Source: Clostridium novyi NT (lineage in GTDB: Bacteria; Bacillota; Clostridia; Clostridiales; Clostridiaceae). Taken from it: 64,000 nucleotides of DNA. Positions 45,771-54,387 of this stretch are shown here, piece after piece. The notes under the pieces are model-generated. The model was given only the letters and a program-made list of their open reading frames with translations, was not told where the DNA came from and did no database searches. The DNA lies in NCBI RefSeq assembly GCF_000014125.1, contig NC_008593.1, forward strand, positions 992,001 through 1,056,000. The letters run 5' to 3'. Within the stretch, counting starts at the first letter, position 1; the number at the start of each line of letters is the position of its first letter. A program made the translations under genes and the position numbers.

Positions 45771-47144
45771 TTAAAAAATTATATGAGCTATTATTGTGAT
45801 AATAGGAAGAGTTATTATAGTTCTCTCTAAGAATATTATAAACAATTCTTTAAAGTTAACAGGTATTTTTGATCCTATTAAAAGTCCTCCAACTTCAGAC
45901 ATATATATAAGTTGAGTTACTGATACTGCTGCGATTATAAAGCGAGTAAGTTCGCTTTTTACAGCTCCTGCAGCTATAACTGATGGTAAGAACATATCTG
46001 CAAATCCTACAACTAGTGTAGAAGAAGCTGCTTTTGCTTCGGGAATATGAAGAAGTTTTAAAAATGGTATAAATGGAGTTCCAAGCCATTGAAATATATT
46101 AGTATATGTAGCGATTACTAGTGCTAAAGTTCCAAGTGCCATAACAACAGGAGTAACACCAAGCCACATATCAAATACATTTTTAAATCCATCACCAAAG
46201 AATTTTTTTACATCGTTATTTTTATCAGCTTTTTCTGTAGCTTGTTTAAGTCCCCATGTAAAAGAAGAATACCCACTTGGTATAATTTCGCTTGTAGCAG
46301 ATTTTTTATTATTAAAATAAGTATCTGGTTTTCTTGAAAGTGGAGGTATTCTAGGAGTAAGTAAGGCAGCTACAATACCTGCAAAAGTTACTGTTAAATA
46401 AAAAGGTAAAAACATATTTTGAAGACCAACTTGAGATAAAACAACTAGTGAAAAAGTTATAGATACAGCAGAAAAAGATGTACCTATTATAGAAGCTTCT
46501 CTTGCAGTGTAAAATCCATCTTCATATTGTTTGCTGGTAAGAAGTACACCTATAGTTCCATCTCCAAGCCATGATGCTATACAATCAACTGATGAACGTC
46601 CAGGTAAGTTAAATAGTGGTCTCATTATTTTAGTTAGTAGCGTACCAAAAAATTCAAGTAGTCCAAAGTCCAGTATTAGTGGTAAAAATAATCCGGCAAA
46701 TAAGAATACTGCAAATAATACAGAAAGTAAACTATTTAATAAAAGTCCGCCAGTGTCATCAGAATAAATTATAGAACTTCCAAGTTTAAAATAAGTACAA
46801 ATTACAAATATAGCTCCAAATAATCTAATTAAAAACCAAATAGTACTTATATTGAAAAGTTTATTTAAATATTCATTTTTTATTATAAATTTAGGTTTAA
46901 ATAATTTCGTAACCAAAGTTAAGATTAGTGATACTGTAATAATCACTGTATTTATTAATGGTAAATAATTTTTAAGCAGTTCCTGTACTAATTTTGAAAA
47001 GTACGCAACTGGTATTGTCATATCTCCATTTATTTTTATAGGTGTCATAAATAATAAAACACCTATTATAGATGGTATTAAAAATTTTATATAAGACCTT
47101 AATAAATTATTATTTTTTGGTTTATCTTTAGTAAACTCAGACAT
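45771..47144 (-). CDS. YjiH-family membrane protein (nucleoside-recognition Gate domain)
   Basis: This 457-residue polytopic protein has the Gate/nucleoside-recognition fold related to SpmA/SpmB: LILDFGLLEFFGTLLTKIMRPLFNLPGRSSVDCIASWLGDGTIG around residues 165-210. A second gate repeat near the end has MFLPSVIAAGAVKSELTRFIIAAVSVTQLIYMSE. Its substrate is unknown, although transport or a membrane role is likely. ATG 47144 is chosen because GGAGGATTTT precedes it on the minus strand. The upstream in-frame ATG 47216 lacks such a site. Confidence 0.85.
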   Translation of the reverse strand: MSEFTKDKPKNNNLLRSYIKFLIPSIIGVLLFMTPIKINGDMTIPVAYFSKLVQELLKNYLPLINTVIITVSLILTLVTKLFKPKFIIKNEYLNKLFNISTIWFLIRLFGAIFVICTYFKLGSSIIYSDDTGGLLLNSLLSVLFAVFLFAGLFLPLILDFGLLEFFGTLLTKIMRPLFNLPGRSSVDCIASWLGDGTIGVLLTSKQYEDGFYTAREASIIGTSFSAVSITFSLVVLSQVGLQNMFLPFYLTVTFAGIVAALLTPRIPPLSRKPDTYFNNKKSATSEIIPSGYSSFTWGLKQATEKADKNNDVKKFFGDGFKNVFDMWLGVTPVVMALGTLALVIATYTNIFQWLGTPFIPFLKLLHIPEAKAASSTLVVGFADMFLPSVIAAGAVKSELTRFIIAAVSVTQLIYMSEVGGLLIGSKIPVNFKELFIIFLERTIITLPIITIIAHIIF

Positions 47145-47343
47145 AAAATCCTCCTTGAAATGAAAAAGTTGAAAACATAACAAATCAACTTGTAAAAATA
47201 TTTTATATTTATGCATTTACATTTATAATAATACAAAACAATTACTTTTACAATAGATTATACATAGAAAATTAATTTAAAATACATGAAACATAAGCGA
47301 TAAAAGGAAATAGTATATAGTAAATAGAAAAGGGTGATATATA

Positions 47344-47712
47344 ATGTCATCTAAAAATAATTATTCAAATTTATCTAAAGAGTTATTAAAAAAAGCTTTA
47401 AGGCTAGATGAGCTAGGATCACAAATATTTTTACTTGGTCAAGGAATTTCTACATTTACAAAAAATGAGCAAATAAAATTAATGTCAGTTGTAATAAGCT
47501 TCACAGGAGGCGTTTTGCTTACAGTCTCAACTGTATTTGAATTTATACAGAATTATTTTAGTAAAAATCCTATTCCAAAGGAACTTAATTATAATAAACT
47601 TTTAGGAAGCATTATAGGTTTAATAAGTGCCATAATTTCTACAAAAACTATATTTGATATATATGATTTACATTTACCAAAAGAAGATGTAGAGGATACA
47701 TCAATTGATTAA
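47344..47712 (+). CDS. Small hypothetical membrane protein
   Basis: The 122-residue protein has a Lys-rich soluble N-terminus and two membrane segments (about residues 46-68, LMSVVISFTGGVLLTVSTVF, and 85-105, LLGSIIGLISAIISTKTIF), with an acidic C-terminal tail. I do not recognise the family. AAAGGGTGA is the ribosome site. It has its own spacing from the next gene (81 bases), so co-transcription is possible but not certain. Confidence 0.7.
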   Translation: MSSKNNYSNLSKELLKKALRLDELGSQIFLLGQGISTFTKNEQIKLMSVVISFTGGVLLTVSTVFEFIQNYFSKNPIPKELNYNKLLGSIIGLISAIISTKTIFDIYDLHLPKEDVEDTSID

Positions 47713-47793
47713 AGGAAATTTTGAACATGGTACAAGTTTTAATTGGAATTCATAGTATATTATGTATATTAAATTTTAGGAGGGAAAAATTTA

Positions 47794-48639
47794 ATGGCAT
47801 ATATAAGAAATTATATGGATCCATATAATAATAATCAAGAGAAGTTAAAAGAAGCACTTTCTCTTATAAAAAGTTCTGTATCTGGGGAAAAAGAAGACGA
47901 AATGTTTTACGATTACTTAATTAGTTTAGCTCCTACGGACAAACAAAAAGATATAATTATTACCATAAGAGATGATGAACGAAAGCATAATAAAATGTTT
48001 AGAAATATTTATAAAGATATTACAGGAAAAGATGTTGTAATAGAAAAGGAAGAAAAGTTCGTTGAGCCTAAATCCTATATAGCTGGAGTAGAAAAGGCTT
48101 TATTTGGAGAATTAAGTGCTGTAGAAAAATACAGAAAGATAATGGCGGATCTTCCATATACAATTTATAGAGATATGGTATTTGAAATAATAACTGATGA
48201 AATAAAGCATGCTATAAAATATAATTATATTCTTTATTTAAATTGTTGTAAGAATAATAAAAAGAATATTATATGTAAGGATGAAAAAAAGTCTAAAAAG
48301 AAAAGAGAAGAAAGAAATAGGGAATTAAAGAAAAGAATAGATAAATTTGGAGAAAACATTACAGTTGCTAGTAATAATATGATTCTTCGTGCAAAACAAA
48401 AGGTTAAGGAAGAGAGAATAGTTGAAGACATAATAGTACCTGGTCTTGTTTTGGGAATAAAAAACAGTTATGTTGGAGTTGATAAAGAAAAACAAGATAA
48501 ATTTAAAGTTGATATGAAACAGGAATTACTAGTGAATTATGTTGGAGAAGTCGTTGGAATTGCAATGGATAAAGTTAGAGAAAAAGTTGATTTAGATAAA
48601 TTTGTTGAAGAATATGTAATACCAAATTTAATTAAATAG
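47794..48639 (+). CDS. Ferritin-like di-iron protein with a long basic C-terminal extension
   Basis: A 281-residue protein. The first ~150 residues resemble a rubrerythrin/ferritin-like four-helix bundle, with DDERKH (~60) and DEIKH (~132) as ExxH iron ligands and Glu-rich helices (KEDEMFYDYL, FGELSAVEKY) supplying others. After a Lys-rich linker (residues ~163-185), about 100 residues of unknown type follow, including VEDIIVPGLVLGIKNSY and VEEYVIPNLIK. These could bind a partner or an RNA, which is guesswork. AGGAGGG is the ribosome site and a terminator follows. Confidence 0.75.
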   Translation: MAYIRNYMDPYNNNQEKLKEALSLIKSSVSGEKEDEMFYDYLISLAPTDKQKDIIITIRDDERKHNKMFRNIYKDITGKDVVIEKEEKFVEPKSYIAGVEKALFGELSAVEKYRKIMADLPYTIYRDMVFEIITDEIKHAIKYNYILYLNCCKNNKKNIICKDEKKSKKKREERNRELKKRIDKFGENITVASNNMILRAKQKVKEERIVEDIIVPGLVLGIKNSYVGVDKEKQDKFKVDMKQELLVNYVGEVVGIAMDKVREKVDLDKFVEEYVIPNLIK

Positions 48640-48649
48640 TTTTAGTTTT

Positions 48650-48687
48650 AAATCAGACTGCATTTTAAATGTGGTCTGATTTTTCTT
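48650..48687 (+). terminator. Intrinsic terminator after ferritin-like gene
   Basis: AATCAGAC (48651-48658) pairs with GTCTGATT (48674-48681). The inner bases CATTT/AAATG extend the stem, and TTTTTC follows. Confidence 0.85.
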
Positions 48688-48760
48688 TAATATTTATGAG
48701 ATAAATGTGAATAAACTTTTTGTATTTGTCAAGAATGTCCTAATAAGGAAGGTGATATAA

Positions 48761-49384
48761 ATGACCAATAAAAAAATTTTTATAACTATAAGTAGTGTTT
48801 TAATAGGTGTTACCCTAGTATTAGGATATTATATAGGAAAAAATGCACTATACAATAATAAAGGTAGAAAAATAGTTGCAAATGTTTCACAGAGTAATAA
48901 GGGAAATGAAGAAAATCTAAAAAAAGTAGTTAAGGATAATTGGGAGATATTATTCGAAGTATATGTAAATAAAAATAATAAAATAATGATTGAAAGAAGT
49001 AGAAGTGCAAAGGATGAATGTGTTCAAGGGAAAACAGTAGATGAAATAAAAAATAAATACAATAAATTAGGATATAAACTAAGAAATATTGATGGTAATA
49101 GAATAGAATTAGTAAGAACTTCTACAAAATACAAACCAGACAAGTATGTTATTTTATCTCAAAATAATGAAATAGTAATAGGAAAAACTAATTCTAATGG
49201 AAGTGTATTTGATGATAAAGGAGATATTATAGATAAAGAAGGTACTGGAGCTAATATAAATATGTTGAAAGAACAGGACATATCTAAAATAGTAAAAGGT
49301 GATAATTGTATGCAGTTTGATAATATTGAACAACTAAACTATAGTATAATGAATTTTGATATAAAATATGAAATGCCTGAATAA
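48761..49384 (+). CDS. BofC-like sporulation checkpoint protein
   Basis: A 207-residue protein with one N-terminal membrane anchor or signal segment (residues ~5-27, ITISSVLIGVTLVLGYYIG). The rest is exported. The C-terminal half (LRNIDGNRIELVRTSTKYKPDKYVIL, NEIVIGKTNSNG) looks like the BofC C-terminal domain. In Bacillus, BofC restrains SpoIVB, which controls SigK activation, and the bofC-ruvA-ruvB-queA-tgt-yajC order there is the same as here. The synteny is the strongest evidence, since sequence similarity by eye is limited. Confidence 0.7.
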   Translation: MTNKKIFITISSVLIGVTLVLGYYIGKNALYNNKGRKIVANVSQSNKGNEENLKKVVKDNWEILFEVYVNKNNKIMIERSRSAKDECVQGKTVDEIKNKYNKLGYKLRNIDGNRIELVRTSTKYKPDKYVILSQNNEIVIGKTNSNGSVFDDKGDIIDKEGTGANINMLKEQDISKIVKGDNCMQFDNIEQLNYSIMNFDIKYEMPE

Positions 49385-49505
49385 GGATTTCATATTTTAT
49401 TTTGTTCTTTGAGACTAGAATTCTTGATAATTTAAAGGTAAAATGTTAAAGTATTATATATTGTATTTATATGGTGTTTATACGCAAATTTTAGGGGGTA
49501 GTATT

Positions 49506-50108
49506 TTGTTTGAATATATAAAAGGGACTTATATGGGTTTAAATAAAGATTATATAATAGTAGAGAGTAATAACATAGGATATAAAATATATACCTCTGG
49601 AAATACTATGGCGGGTATGCCAAATATAAACGAAAAAGTGAAGATTTATATAGAACAAATAGTGAGAGAAGATTTCATAGGCCTTTATGGATTTTTAAGA
49701 GAAGATGAAAGAGCTATGTTTAACTTATTATTAACTATAAGTGGAGTTGGAGCTAAGGCTGCTTTATCATTACTTTCAATTAGTAATGTGTCAAGCCTTA
49801 AAGTAGCTATTATGACAGAAGACTATAAAATGCTTACAAGGGCTCCTGGAATAGGGAAAAAAATTGCTCAAAGAATAACTTTAGAGCTTAAAGATAAAAT
49901 CGAAAAAATCTATGCAGAAGATATAGAGGATGGAGAAAATATAAGCAAACTATCAATGGATACAGGAAGAAAATATGATGAGGCAATAGAGGCTTTAGTG
50001 GCATTAGGATTTACACAAAAAGAAGCTGAAAAGGCCCTTAAAAATATTGATATTAATAATACCATTGAACAAATAATAAAAGATAGTTTAAGATATCTTA
50101 TGAGCTAG
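49506..50108 (+). CDS. ruvA: Holliday junction DNA helicase subunit RuvA
   Basis: The 200-residue protein has an OB-fold N-terminus ([10 protein letters not shown]), two helix-hairpin-helix motifs ([35 protein letters not shown]) and a C-terminal UBA-like domain ([16 protein letters not shown]) that contacts RuvB. TTG 49506 with AGGGGG at 49493-49498 gives the standard MFEYIKG start. The longer frame upstream would add an unusual hydrophobic extension and lacks a ribosome site. RuvA tetramers bind four-way junctions and load RuvB. Confidence 0.96.
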   Translation: MFEYIKGTYMGLNKDYIIVESNNIGYKIYTSGNTMAGMPNINEKVKIYIEQIVREDFIGLYGFLREDERAMFNLLLTISGVGAKAALSLLSISNVSSLKVAIMTEDYKMLTRAPGIGKKIAQRITLELKDKIEKIYAEDIEDGENISKLSMDTGRKYDEAIEALVALGFTQKEAEKALKNIDINNTIEQIIKDSLRYLMS

Positions 50109-50119
50109 GGGGAATAAGT

Positions 50120-51133
50120 GTGGAGGATAGGATGGTATCTGCTTCTTATAAGAATGAAGACTTTGATGTGGAACATTCATTAAGACCAGAAAAACTTAGC
50201 GAATACATAGGACAGGATAAAGTTAAAGAAAAACTAAGCATTTTTACGAAAGCTGCAAAGATGAGAAATGAAGCACTAGACCATGTGCTTTTATATGGAC
50301 CTCCTGGACTTGGAAAGACAACTTTAGCAAACATAATAGCAAGGGAAATGGGAGGAACTTTAAAAGTTACTTCAGGACCAGCTATTGAAAGACCAGGTGA
50401 TATGGCGGCTATACTTACATCATTAAATGATTACGATGTGCTTTTTATAGATGAAATACATAGACTTAATAGAACTGTTGAGGAAATAATGTATCCAGCT
50501 ATGGAGGATAACGTTCTTGACATTGTAATAGGAAAAGGTGCTGCAGCAAAATCAATAAGACTTGATTTGCCTAAATTCACTTTAATTGGTGCTACAACAA
50601 GGGTGGGGCTTTTAACTTCTCCTCTAAGAGATAGATTTGGCGTTTTAAGTGCCATGGAATTTTATAATGAGGATGAATTAAAAGAGATAATTTTGAGATC
50701 TTCAAAAATTTTGGGAGTAGTAACCACTGAAGAGGCAGCTTTTGAAATTGCAAGAAGGTCAAGAGGAACACCTAGAATAGCCAATAGACTTTTAAAAAGA
50801 GTAAGAGATTATTGTGATGTTAAAGGTGACGGTGTTATTGATATTAACATTGCAAAAAATGCTCTAAGTCTTTTAGAAATAGATGGGGAGGGATTTGATA
50901 AAATAGATAATAAGATTTTAGAGGCTATAATAGATAATTTTAAAGGCGGACCAGTAGGACTTGAAACATTAGCTTATTTTATAGGAGAAGAATTAGATAC
51001 TATACAAGATGTATACGAACCATATCTTCTTCAAAAAGGATTTATAGTTAGAATGCCAAGAGGAAGAAAAGCTACGGAAAAAGCATATAGGCATCTAAAA
51101 AGAGAGTTTAAAGAGCAAACTAAGTTAACGTAA
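50120..51133 (+). CDS. ruvB: Holliday junction DNA helicase RuvB
   Basis: A 337-residue AAA+ motor: Walker [10 protein letters not shown] (~64), Walker [12 protein letters not shown], sensor [20 protein letters not shown], arginine-finger region, and a winged-helix C-terminus ending in [19 protein letters not shown]. It drives branch migration with RuvA. GTG 50120 gives the MEDRMV start typical of clostridial RuvB. ATG 50132 is a possible alternative behind GGAGG. It follows ruvA by 11 bases. Confidence 0.97.
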   Translation: MEDRMVSASYKNEDFDVEHSLRPEKLSEYIGQDKVKEKLSIFTKAAKMRNEALDHVLLYGPPGLGKTTLANIIAREMGGTLKVTSGPAIERPGDMAAILTSLNDYDVLFIDEIHRLNRTVEEIMYPAMEDNVLDIVIGKGAAAKSIRLDLPKFTLIGATTRVGLLTSPLRDRFGVLSAMEFYNEDELKEIILRSSKILGVVTTEEAAFEIARRSRGTPRIANRLLKRVRDYCDVKGDGVIDINIAKNALSLLEIDGEGFDKIDNKILEAIIDNFKGGPVGLETLAYFIGEELDTIQDVYEPYLLQKGFIVRMPRGRKATEKAYRHLKREFKEQTKLT

Positions 51134-51147
51134 GAGGAGTGACAATT

Positions 51148-52173
51148 GTGAAAGTAAAAGACTTTGATTTTTATTTACCACAGGAGTTAATTGCGCAACA
51201 TCCTATGGAAAAAAGAGATGAATCTAGATTAATGGTGGTAGATAGAAAAAGTGGACAGATTGAACACAAAATTTTTAGAGATATACTAGGATATTTAAAT
51301 GAAGGTGATTGTTTAGTACTAAACAATACAAGAGTTCTTCCAGCAAGACTTATAGGTGAAAAAGAAAATACTGGCGGTAAGATAGAATTTTTGCTTTTAA
51401 GAAGAATTGAAGGAGATACTTGGGAGACTTTAGTTAAGCCAGGTAAAAAAGCTAAAATAGGTGCTAGATTTGTATTCGGTTCTGGAGAGTTAAAAGCAGA
51501 AGTAAAATCTATGGGTGAAGACGGAAGTAGAATAATTGAATTTGAATATGAAGGAATATTTGAAGAAGTTTTAGATAAACTTGGACAAATGCCACTTCCT
51601 CCATATATAACAGAAAGATTAGAAGACAAAGAAAGATATCAAACAGTATATTCAAAAGAAAAAGGTTCTGCTGCAGCTCCAACTGCTGGACTTCATTTTA
51701 CAGAAGAACTTTTAAAAGAAATAAAAGAAAAGGGAATAAAAATTGCCTTTGTAACATTACATGTAGGACTTGGTACTTTTAGACCTGTTAAAGTAGAAAA
51801 TATCGAAGAACATCATATGCATTCTGAGTATTATACAATGTCAAAGGAAACAGCAGACATTATAAATAATACAAAAGAAAATGGTGGAAAGATAATTGCT
51901 GTTGGTACTACATCATGTAGAACCCTTGAAACTATAGGAGATGAAGATGGAAAAGTTAGAGAAACTTCAGGATGGACTGATATTTTCATGTATCCTGGAT
52001 ATAAGTTTAAAGTAGTTGACAGATTAATTACTAATTTTCATCTACCACAATCAACACTTCTTATGCTAGTAAGTGCATTTTCAAGTAGAGAGAATATAAT
52101 GAATGCATACAAAGAAGCCGTAAAAAACAAATATAGATTCTTTAGTTTTGGAGACGCTATGTTTTTAAAATAA
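51148..52173 (+). CDS. queA: S-adenosylmethionine:tRNA ribosyltransferase-isomerase QueA
   Basis: The 341-residue protein transfers the ribosyl part of SAM to preQ1 in tRNA, making epoxyqueuosine. Blocks include [62 protein letters not shown] and [18 protein letters not shown] 51148 is chosen with GAGGAG (51134-51138) nine bases upstream. The frame start at 51139 would touch that site. It lies next to tgt, the other queuosine enzyme. Confidence 0.97.
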   Translation: MKVKDFDFYLPQELIAQHPMEKRDESRLMVVDRKSGQIEHKIFRDILGYLNEGDCLVLNNTRVLPARLIGEKENTGGKIEFLLLRRIEGDTWETLVKPGKKAKIGARFVFGSGELKAEVKSMGEDGSRIIEFEYEGIFEEVLDKLGQMPLPPYITERLEDKERYQTVYSKEKGSAAAPTAGLHFTEELLKEIKEKGIKIAFVTLHVGLGTFRPVKVENIEEHHMHSEYYTMSKETADIINNTKENGGKIIAVGTTSCRTLETIGDEDGKVRETSGWTDIFMYPGYKFKVVDRLITNFHLPQSTLLMLVSAFSSRENIMNAYKEAVKNKYRFFSFGDAMFLK

Positions 52174-52219
52174 AACATCTCAACACTAATATATATATTA
52201 ATTGGAAGGAGAAAACAAA

Positions 52220-53350
52220 GTGTTCAAAGTACATAAAAAGGACGGAAATGCTAGAAGAGGGGAATTTATAACACCTCATGGAGTAATCCAAACTCCAGTA
52301 TTTATGAATGTAGGTACACTTGCTGCAATTAAGGGAGCAGTATCTACTATGGATTTAAAGGATATAAGATGTCAAGTAGAGCTATCTAACACATATCATC
52401 TTCATTTAAGACCAGGTGATAAAGTTATAAAACAATTAGGTGGACTTCATAAATTTATGAATTGGGATAGACCAATACTTACAGACTCAGGTGGATTCCA
52501 AGTGTTCTCACTGGCAAAGATGAGAAAAATTAAAGAAGAAGGAGTATATTTCAGATCTCATATAGATGGTAGAAAAATATTTATGGGACCAGAAGAAAGT
52601 ATGCAAATTCAAAGCAATTTAGCTTCAACTATTGCTATGGCATTTGATGAATGTGTTGAAAATCCAGCACCAAGAGAATATGTAGAAAAGTCGGTAGCAA
52701 GAACTACAAGATGGCTTGAAAGATGTAAAAAAGAAATGGATAGATTAAATTCATTAGATGATACAATAAATAAAAAACAAATGTTATTTGGAATAAATCA
52801 AGGTGGAGTTTATGATGATATAAGAATAGCTCATGCAAAAGAAATTGCGAAACTAGATTTAGATGGATATGCAATTGGTGGTCTTGCAGTTGGAGAAACT
52901 CACGAAGAAATGTATAGAGTTATAGAATCTGTAGAGCCATACCTTCCACAAGATAAACCAAGATATTTAATGGGAGTTGGTATTCCAAGTAATATATTAG
53001 AGGCAGTTTCAAGGGGAGTAGATTTCTTTGATTGTGTACTTCCAGCTAGAAACGGAAGACATGGTCATGTGTTTACTAAATATGGTAAAATAAATTTATT
53101 AAATGCTAAATTTGAATTAGACACAAAACCAATTGATGAGGGTTGTGATTGTCCAGCATGCAGACATTATTCAAGGGCTTATATAAGACATTTATTTAAA
53201 GCTAAAGAAATGCTTGCTATGCGTCTTTGTGTATTACATAATTTATATTTCTATAATAAACTTATGGAAGATATAAGAGATGCAATAGATGGTGGATATT
53301 TTAACGACTTTAAAGAACAAAAATTAGAAGAATGGGGAGGAAGAGCTTAG
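52220..53350 (+). CDS. tgt: Queuine/preQ1 tRNA-guanine transglycosylase Tgt
   Basis: This 376-residue TIM-barrel enzyme exchanges G34 for preQ1 in GUN-anticodon tRNAs. It has LTDSGGFQVFSLA (substrate Asp), FDCVLPARNGRHGHVFT (nucleophilic Asp region) and the zinc site CDCPACRHYSRAYIRHLF with a later His. GTG 52220 follows AAGGAG by eight bases. The upstream TTG 52202 overlaps no ribosome site. Confidence 0.97.
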   Translation: MFKVHKKDGNARRGEFITPHGVIQTPVFMNVGTLAAIKGAVSTMDLKDIRCQVELSNTYHLHLRPGDKVIKQLGGLHKFMNWDRPILTDSGGFQVFSLAKMRKIKEEGVYFRSHIDGRKIFMGPEESMQIQSNLASTIAMAFDECVENPAPREYVEKSVARTTRWLERCKKEMDRLNSLDDTINKKQMLFGINQGGVYDDIRIAHAKEIAKLDLDGYAIGGLAVGETHEEMYRVIESVEPYLPQDKPRYLMGVGIPSNILEAVSRGVDFFDCVLPARNGRHGHVFTKYGKINLLNAKFELDTKPIDEGCDCPACRHYSRAYIRHLFKAKEMLAMRLCVLHNLYFYNKLMEDIRDAIDGGYFNDFKEQKLEEWGGRA

Positions 53351-53402
53351 GACTTTTTCTCACAATATAAGAGTGAATTATATAAGTTAAGGAGGTGTAA
53401 GT

Positions 53403-53684
53403 ATGCCAAAGGGTCTTGGTACTATAATACCGTTTATATTTATGATAGTTATACTTTATGCAGTTATTTTAATTCCAGAAAAGAAGAGAAAAACAAAGTA
53501 CAAATCAATGTTAGATAATCTAAAAGTAAATGATGAGATTATAACTAGAGGTGGAATTGTAGGGAAGATTGAAAGAATTCATGAAGATTTCTTTATAATT
53601 TCAACAGGTCCAGATAAGGTTAAATTAAAGTTAACTAGAAATGGCGTAGGAATGGTTTTAGAGAAAAAGGAAGAAATAATATAA
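53403..53684 (+). CDS. yajC: Preprotein translocase subunit YajC
   Basis: The 93-residue protein has one N-terminal membrane helix (IPFIFMIVILYAVILIPEKKRKTK) and a cytoplasmic domain with VNDEIITRGGIVGKIERI, the YajC core. It is an accessory of SecDF and lies in the usual tgt-yajC order, with secD-secF a few genes later. GGAGGTG precedes the ATG. Confidence 0.93.
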   Translation: MPKGLGTIIPFIFMIVILYAVILIPEKKRKTKYKSMLDNLKVNDEIITRGGIVGKIERIHEDFFIISTGPDKVKLKLTRNGVGMVLEKKEEII

Positions 53685-53690
53685 GTAATA

Positions 53691-53736
53691 AAATACCTCC
53701 TAAAAACATAAATATTAGTTAAATGGGAGGTGTTTT
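53691..53736 (+). promoter_or_regulatory. Hairpin enclosing the ribosome site of the TIGR04086 gene
   Basis: AAATACCTCC (53691-53700) can pair with GGAGGTGTTT (53726-53735; one T-G pair) across a 25-base loop. The right arm contains the ribosome site GGGAGG of the next gene and ends in TTTT. It could act as a weak terminator for yajC, a translational off-switch for the next gene, or both. Confidence 0.5.
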
Positions 53737-53738
53737 AA

Positions 53739-54107
53739 TTGGAAAGCAGGGGTAATGCGGTTTACATTGGACAAGGAGTTTTAAGAAGTTTCTTTTTAAC
53801 ACTGACAATGCTAATAGTTTACTCTATAGTAACATATTTTACTAAGTTTAATCCTAAAGTAGATTCTGTATTTTTTGTAGTTGTAACAGCTTTTAGTGTT
53901 ATGTATGGTACTTTATATGCTGTAAAGAAAATAAAGAAAAAAGGATGGATAACTGGACTTTTAGTTTCTATATTTTATATACTTATAGTATTTTTAGTAT
54001 CAGCTATAAATGGTAGAGGATTTGCAATATCAAGTCTTACAATATTAAGAATGTTTCTTGCTATTTTTGTAGGAACTTTATCAGGAATGCTTGGAGTAAA
54101 TATATAA
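53739..54107 (+). CDS. TIGR04086-type small membrane protein
   Basis: A 122-residue protein with four membrane helices (about residues 14-32, 43-62, 70-90 and 97-118) and KKIKKKGWITGLLVSIFYILI in the middle. It matches the pattern of a small clostridial membrane family found next to yajC and the SCIFF genes. No function is known. TTG 53739 is fixed by GGGAGG at 53725-53730 with eight-base spacing. Confidence 0.75.
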   Translation: MESRGNAVYIGQGVLRSFFLTLTMLIVYSIVTYFTKFNPKVDSVFFVVVTAFSVMYGTLYAVKKIKKKGWITGLLVSIFYILIVFLVSAINGRGFAISSLTILRMFLAIFVGTLSGMLGVNI

Positions 54108-54181
54108 ATTGGCTTTATTTAATAAGTAAACTATGATATAATCTTACAGGATAATTTTATAATGGGAATGGAGGAAGTGCT

Positions 54182-54319
54182 ATGAAACATATAAAGACAG
54201 TAAACAAAAAAAACATAAAAGAAAGTTTAAATAGACCAGGATGTAAAGAATGTGCTAACTCATGTCAATCAGCATGTAAAACATCTTGCACAGTTGCTAA
54301 TTTAGCTTGTGAAAACTAA
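54182..54319 (+). CDS. scfA: Six-cysteine ranthipeptide precursor SCIFF (ScfA)
   Basis: This 45-residue peptide has six Cys in its C-terminal half (positions 21, 24, 28, 32, 36, 43), with the core GCKECANSCQSACKTSC. This is the SCIFF (six cysteines in forty-five) precursor, nearly universal in Clostridia. A radical SAM enzyme forms thioether bridges between Cys and neighbouring residues, mainly Thr. SCIFF-derived ranthipeptides have been linked to population-level regulation in some clostridia. AATGGAGGAAG is the ribosome site. The maturase gene follows after 68 bases. Confidence 0.96.
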   Translation: MKHIKTVNKKNIKESLNRPGCKECANSCQSACKTSCTVANLACEN

Positions 54320-54337
54320 TAAAAACTAGCATTAACT

Positions 54338-54368
54338 AAGCAGTAACTAAGGTTACTGCTTTACGTTT
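54338..54368 (+). terminator. Attenuator-like hairpin between scfA and scfB
   Basis: AAGCAGTAAC (54338-54347) pairs with 54352-54361, followed by TTACGTTT, a poor T tract. It is likely a leaky terminator that lets more precursor than maturase be made. Confidence 0.65.
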
Positions 54369-54387
54369 ATATAAGGAGGAAAAAAAA

